From JASFBA01 sp036172265 (GTDB lineage: Bacteria > Chloroflexota > Chloroflexia > DTKN01), in contig JASFBA010000007.1 of NCBI GenBank assembly GCA_036172265.1, positions 1 through 64,000 on the forward strand: a stretch of DNA of 64,000 bases, read 5' to 3'. Made by a program: the position numbers and the translations under genes. A model generated the notes under the pieces. That model was not told the DNA's origin, did not search any database, and saw only the letters and a program-made list of their open reading frames with translations. How positions within the stretch are numbered: position 1 is the first letter of the stretch; each line of letters begins with the position of its first letter. This document shows positions 61,046 through 64,000 of this stretch, piece by piece.

Positions 61046-61074
61046 AGTATAGCCGATGTCCAAGAGGGTGTCAA
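61046..61074 (-). promoter_or_regulatory. Promoter for the FIST/GAF-STAS unit
   Basis: Minus-strand TTGACA (61074..61069), 17-bp spacer, TATACT (61051..61046). Confidence 0.85.
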
Positions 61075-61108
61075 GCACTTCCGAACCTGGAATAACGTTC
61101 AACCGTGT

Positions 61109-61621
61109 TTAGTAATCCAGGCCCAGAAAGTGGGGCAATGCGCTGGTGAGGAAGACGCCCAGGATGGCGAAAAAGGTTATCGTCCCCAACACGGCCTGCC
61201 GGCACAGAAGGCGGGGGAGGGCGTTGCTGATGAGCACTTTCAGAAGAAGTCCGGCCGTGGCTATGCCTCCCAGGACCGCATGGGCGATCAGGCGTTCCGT
61301 GCCCAGGAGGTAGCCCAGGCCGTATGCGGCGTATAGGCAGAGGCCTAGGACGACCTGGGCGATTTCCAGGGAGACGATGCCTCCCAGGCGGTGAAGGGCG
61401 GCGACAGCCTTTGGGTCGATCTGGAGGTGGACCTTTCCGCGCAGTACGGCCTGCTCAAGCACCTGCAAGAAGGCCAGGAGGAGGAGCACTGTGGTCAGGA
61501 TGGCCTTCCATCGGGCCAGGATAAAGCCTGGAGCTGCAGGTTCATGTCCGAGGGGGACGAAATATCCCCCCCAGGGGGATAACAGGTCCGGGACCGGGAG
61601 AGAGAGCAGAGGCCCGGTCAT
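61109..61621 (-). CDS. Four-helix membrane protein, possibly cytochrome-b-like
   Basis: A 170-residue protein with about four membrane helices (38-60, 76-102, 108-130, 140-163). Two histidines lie within or at the edge of helices (ALHRLGG, LIAHAVLGG), which could bind haem; this is inference. The start ATG overlaps the rubredoxin-like stop (ATGA), so the two are coupled and may form a small electron-transfer unit. Confidence 0.65.
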   Translation of the reverse strand: MTGPLLSLPVPDLLSPWGGYFVPLGHEPAAPGFILARWKAILTTVLLLLAFLQVLEQAVLRGKVHLQIDPKAVAALHRLGGIVSLEIAQVVLGLCLYAAYGLGYLLGTERLIAHAVLGGIATAGLLLKVLISNALPRLLCRQAVLGTITFFAILGVFLTSALPHFLGLDY

Positions 61622-61809
61622 TCGGGTTTCCCCAGGCCGGCGATGATTTGAGGGTCAGGGTTAGCCGGGCCGCCGCACTCCGGGGTATAGCATGTGGCCT
61701 CGATGAACTGGCATTTCTTGTTGCAGCCGGGGCAGATTTCGGGCGGCTCCTTGGCCTGAAGGGTGTAGCGACACTCGGAACAGGTCCACCAGTTTAGAAA
61801 TTCGGACAT
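61618..61809 (-). CDS. Rubredoxin-like protein with extra cysteines
   Basis: A 63-residue protein. C10-x2-C13 (WTCSECRY) and C26-x2-C29 (ICPGC) make a rubredoxin-type iron site, and C33, C40 and C45 are additional. It probably carries electrons to the coupled membrane protein. ATG 61809 has GGAGGAG upstream and a promoter at 61843-61871. Confidence 0.82.
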   Translation of the reverse strand: MSEFLNWWTCSECRYTLQAKEPPEICPGCNKKCQFIEATCYTPECGGPANPDPQIIAGLGKPE

Positions 61810-61842
61810 CTTTTTCTCCTCCGGCTTTGTGGATTTGGTGCT

Positions 61843-61871
61843 ATTATGCCAGAAAGAGAAGCGATCGTCAA
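61843..61871 (-). promoter_or_regulatory. Promoter for the rubredoxin-like gene
   Basis: Minus-strand TTGACG (61871..61866), 17-bp spacer, CATAAT (61848..61843), about 34 nt before the ATG. Confidence 0.75.
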
Positions 61872-61887
61872 GCGCCCATTATCTCCC

Positions 61888-62778
61888 TTAAAACATCTCC
61901 TCCTTGTCCAATGTTCGAGCCCGCGAGAGCGCGGCCAGGGCCACTTCCAGCATTTTGTCGTCGGGGGCGCGTGTGCTCAAACGCTGCAGGAGCAGGGCCG
62001 GGGCGAGAAGTACGCGCACCGCCGGCCGGCGGGCGTATTCGGCTCCCAGACGCATAACCTCGTAGGAAACGCCGGCCAGGACCGGGATGAGGGCCAGTCG
62101 GGCGAGAATCCCCCAACCCAATCCCAACCCGCCCAGGGGGGCAAAGAGAGGAACGGCCAACACCACTACCAGGAGAAGAAAGGCTGTGCCACAGCGGGTG
62201 TGGGCCGTAGAAAAGGGCCGCACGCCTTCCACATCCAGGGGAGCGCCGGCTTCTAAGGCGTTGACGACCTTGTGCTCGGCCCCGTGGTAGGCCAAGAGGC
62301 GTTTCACCTCCCGCATCTGGGCAATCGCCAGGAGGTATCCCAGAACCACGCCCAGGCGAATCAACCCCTCCACCAGTGCCTGGAGCCATCCGGTCGGAAG
62401 CCATCCGGCAACAAGGCGTACAAGGAACATCGGCAGGAGGAAAAAGAACCCCACGGCCAGGACCAGCGCCACAACTACCACCCCGACCATCTGTTTCGGG
62501 CCCACTTGGTACTCGCTTTCCCCCAGGGCCACGTTGGCCGAAAAGTTCAGCGCCCGTAGGCCCAGATTGAGCGTGTCCCAGAGGATGTAGGGGCCGCGAA
62601 GGAAGGGCCACCGCGTCCAAGGCCGGGTCGGGCGGGAGAAACGCTCCTCATGGAGGACGATTTCCCCTGTCGGGGCACGCACCGCCACGGCCATTCCCCG
62701 CCGGCTGCGAATCATGACCCCTTCCAGGACCGCCTGTCCGCCGTAATGATGGGAGTCTTGCCGAGAAAAGGTTCTCAC
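61888..62778 (-). CDS. DUF1385 (YqhQ-like) membrane protein
   Basis: A 296-residue protein of the DUF1385 family. YGGQAVLEGVMIRSRRGMAV near the N-terminus and LAYHGAEHKVVNALEAG with RCGTAF in the middle are diagnostic; about 4-5 hydrophobic helices are present. The role is not established. It overlaps the queD stop by 4 nt. Confidence 0.9.
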   Translation of the reverse strand: MRTFSRQDSHHYGGQAVLEGVMIRSRRGMAVAVRAPTGEIVLHEERFSRPTRPWTRWPFLRGPYILWDTLNLGLRALNFSANVALGESEYQVGPKQMVGVVVVALVLAVGFFFLLPMFLVRLVAGWLPTGWLQALVEGLIRLGVVLGYLLAIAQMREVKRLLAYHGAEHKVVNALEAGAPLDVEGVRPFSTAHTRCGTAFLLLVVVLAVPLFAPLGGLGLGWGILARLALIPVLAGVSYEVMRLGAEYARRPAVRVLLAPALLLQRLSTRAPDDKMLEVALAALSRARTLDKEEMF

Positions 62779-63161
62779 GACCCTCCCTCCGGGCTGTAGC
62801 GTACCCAGGAATCGGGCGATTCGTAGACCTCCACATAGGCCAGACGCACGGAAGGCACATCCAGCGCCTCCTGGAGCCAGCCGAAGATCACCCGGGCCAG
62901 ATTTTCGGTGGAGGCGTTGATCCGGTCAAAGGGGGGGATATCGTTCAGGCAACGGTGATCCAGCCGGGAAAGCACCTTCTCTTGGAGGAGGCGCTTGAGG
63001 TCGGTAAAGTCATAGGCCAGGCCGAGTTCGTTCAGCCGGGTGCTCTCCAGAGCCACCACCACCTCCCAGCGGTGGCCGTGCAAAGCCTCGCAGCGTCCCT
63101 GGTAGCCGCGCAGGTAGTGGGCGGCGTCAAAGTGGTCGCGCACATGGATACGATACATCAT
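62775..63161 (-). CDS. queD: 6-carboxy-5,6,7,8-tetrahydropterin synthase-like (QueD/PTPS family)
   Basis: A 128-residue enzyme. Zinc ligands H15 (DHFDAAH), H29 and H31 (LHGHRW) and the catalytic C24 in RCEALHGH, with DFTDLK and DHRCLN downstream, fit queuosine-pathway QueD or the related pyruvoyl-tetrahydropterin synthase. No other queuosine genes are in the window. The start overlaps the GH1 stop (ATGA), and DUF1385 follows with a 4-nt overlap. Confidence 0.88.
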   Translation of the reverse strand: MMYRIHVRDHFDAAHYLRGYQGRCEALHGHRWEVVVALESTRLNELGLAYDFTDLKRLLQEKVLSRLDHRCLNDIPPFDRINASTENLARVIFGWLQEALDVPSVRLAYVEVYESPDSWVRYSPEGGS

Positions 63162-64000
63162 TCCTCCAGCCGAATCCCGTTCTGCCGGATGACCTCGGCG
63201 AACCAGCGTCCGCTATCCTTGATCGTGCGAGTTTGGGTCTCGTAATCCACATAGATCAGGCCGAAGCGCATCCGGTAGCCGTGGGCCCACTCAAAGTTAT
63301 CCAGGAGCGACCAGGCGAAGTAGCCCTGCACCGGGATGCCCTCGGAGATGGCCCGGTGGGCCTGAAGGAGGTGGTGGCGCAGGTAGGCGATGCGCTGGGG
63401 GTCGCGTACTCGACCGTCCGGGTCCGGCGCATCTGGGAAGGGGAAGCCGTTCTCGGTGATCAGGATACGGGCCGGCCGATACTCGGAATAGACGCGGGTG
63501 AGAAGCTCGTACATCCCGGCCGGGTAGATTTCCCACATCTCGGAGCGTTCGCTGCCCTCCACCTCGACCGCCGCGGCCTGGATAAAGGGCGTCCCGGGGT
63601 CATGGCGGGCGACCACTCGGGTATAGTAGTTGATTCCCAGGAAATCGATCGGGGCTGCAACGCGCTTCATATCTTCCGAAGAGGGTTTGAAAAGGAGGCC
63701 AAAGACCTTCTGAAGGTCTGGGGGAAAGCGGCCGCGCAGCACCGGCTCCAGGAACATCCGGTTGAGCAGCCCGTCGAGGCGTTTGGCCGCCTGCCGGTCC
63801 TTGGGGGAGTCGGAGGCCGGGTGGACCGGGCTGAGGTTGAGGACGATGCCGATCTGGGCCGAGGACGGCAGGGAGGCCCGCAGCGCCTCCACGGCCAGCC
63901 CATGGGAAAGCATGATATGGCGGTAGGCCCAGGCGGCATCAAAGGGGCTTTTCTTCCCCGGAGCGTGCTCGCCGGTAAAGTGGCCGAAGATCGAGGAGAC
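63158..64000 (-). CDS. Beta-glucosidase, glycoside hydrolase family 1 (5' part outside the window)
   Basis: The frame is open to the window edge; about 280 C-terminal residues are seen. DFLGINYYTRVV, the nucleophile segment ILITENGFPFPD (catalytic Glu), GYFAWSLLDNFEWAHGY and RFGLIYVDY are classic GH1 motifs. The acid/base NEP motif would lie beyond 64000. An in-frame ATG at 63913 is internal, since family-typical sequence (GHFTGEHAPG) continues upstream. Hydrolyses beta-glucosides, probably in the cytosol. Operon with queD and DUF1385. Confidence 0.93.
   Translation of the reverse strand, partial: VSSIFGHFTGEHAPGKKSPFDAAWAYRHIMLSHGLAVEALRASLPSSAQIGIVLNLSPVHPASDSPKDRQAAKRLDGLLNRMFLEPVLRGRFPPDLQKVFGLLFKPSSEDMKRVAAPIDFLGINYYTRVVARHDPGTPFIQAAAVEVEGSERSEMWEIYPAGMYELLTRVYSEYRPARILITENGFPFPDAPDPDGRVRDPQRIAYLRHHLLQAHRAISEGIPVQGYFAWSLLDNFEWAHGYRMRFGLIYVDYETQTRTIKDSGRWFAEVIRQNGIRLEE

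Overview
The window looks like a chromosomal segment of a high-GC bacterium, most likely a member of the Chloroflexota (Anaerolineae or a related, possibly thermophilic, lineage). This is inferred from gene content and style: two secreted-protein C-termini ending in I-Y/F-L-P-L-V, heavy use of GGCCGGCC, a VIT/VWA protein, DUF2029-type membrane glycosyltransferases, a GH99-like protein with a C-terminal module I associate with Chloroflexota, and a short Gram-positive-type YidC. No tRNA, rRNA or CRISPR array was seen.

Layout. 0-5.6 kb: 3' end of a secreted protein, a Ca2+/H+ exchanger, and a minus-strand corrinoid methyltransferase cluster (URO-D-like, MttB-like, corrinoid protein) directly behind a truncated IS110 element. 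5.6-13.2 kb: ornithine aminotransferase, nitrilase-family amidase, histidine kinase, VIT/VWA protein, membrane mannosyltransferase. 13.3-16.6 kb (plus): c-di-AMP receptor-like protein, L25, TldD/PmbA, Ogt, roadblock protein. 16.6-20.1 kb (minus): M20 peptidase, DUF72, then hgcA-hgcB, the mercury-methylation gene pair. 20.4-28.2 kb: WxcM-like sugar enzyme, GT2, a giant membrane protein, a spermidine-synthase-like membrane protein. 28.2-31.4 kb (minus): exported PCMT, ThrRS-editing-domain protein, GAF histidine kinase. 31.5-36.6 kb (plus): rpmH-rnpA-yidD-yidC-jag extended by a PfkB kinase and a degenerate UbiB-like pseudokinase. 36.8-42.6 kb (minus): secreted protease, anchored protein, PrsW-like protein lacking catalytic glutamates, a BglII/BstYI-type nuclease fragment, nicotinate phosphoribosyltransferase. 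42.8-51.4 kb (plus): MoxR, DedA, GAF-HD-GYP, MiaA, TIM-barrel isomerase, GT87, trans-sulfuration enzyme, and a decayed secreted-protein gene. 51.5-55.0 kb (minus): GH99-like protein, GlcD, zinc ribbon. 55.1-57.0 kb (plus): a complete EcoRV-type restriction-modification pair. 57.0-64.0 kb (minus): TrmFO, broken GNAT, GAF-STAS, FIST, a membrane protein with a rubredoxin, DUF1385, QueD and the 3' part of a GH1 beta-glucosidase.

Main points. The strongest functional finding is hgcAB: HgcA carries the NVWCAAGK cap-helix motif followed by membrane helices, and HgcB is a 2[4Fe-4S] ferredoxin with a Cys-rich tail. This predicts methylmercury production and an anaerobic, corrinoid-dependent C1 metabolism, in line with the MttB/corrinoid cluster 12 kb away. 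The EcoRV homologue keeps the catalytic D-D-K set and the recognition loop, which predicts a GATATC specificity. Several proteins look like inactivated family members (UbiB-like, PrsW-like, ThrRS editing domain).

Regulation. Many genes have clear sigma70-type promoters (-35/-10 with 16-18 bp spacers). Short dispersed palindromes lie at gene ends, and in four cases they supply the TAG stop codon of the gene they follow.
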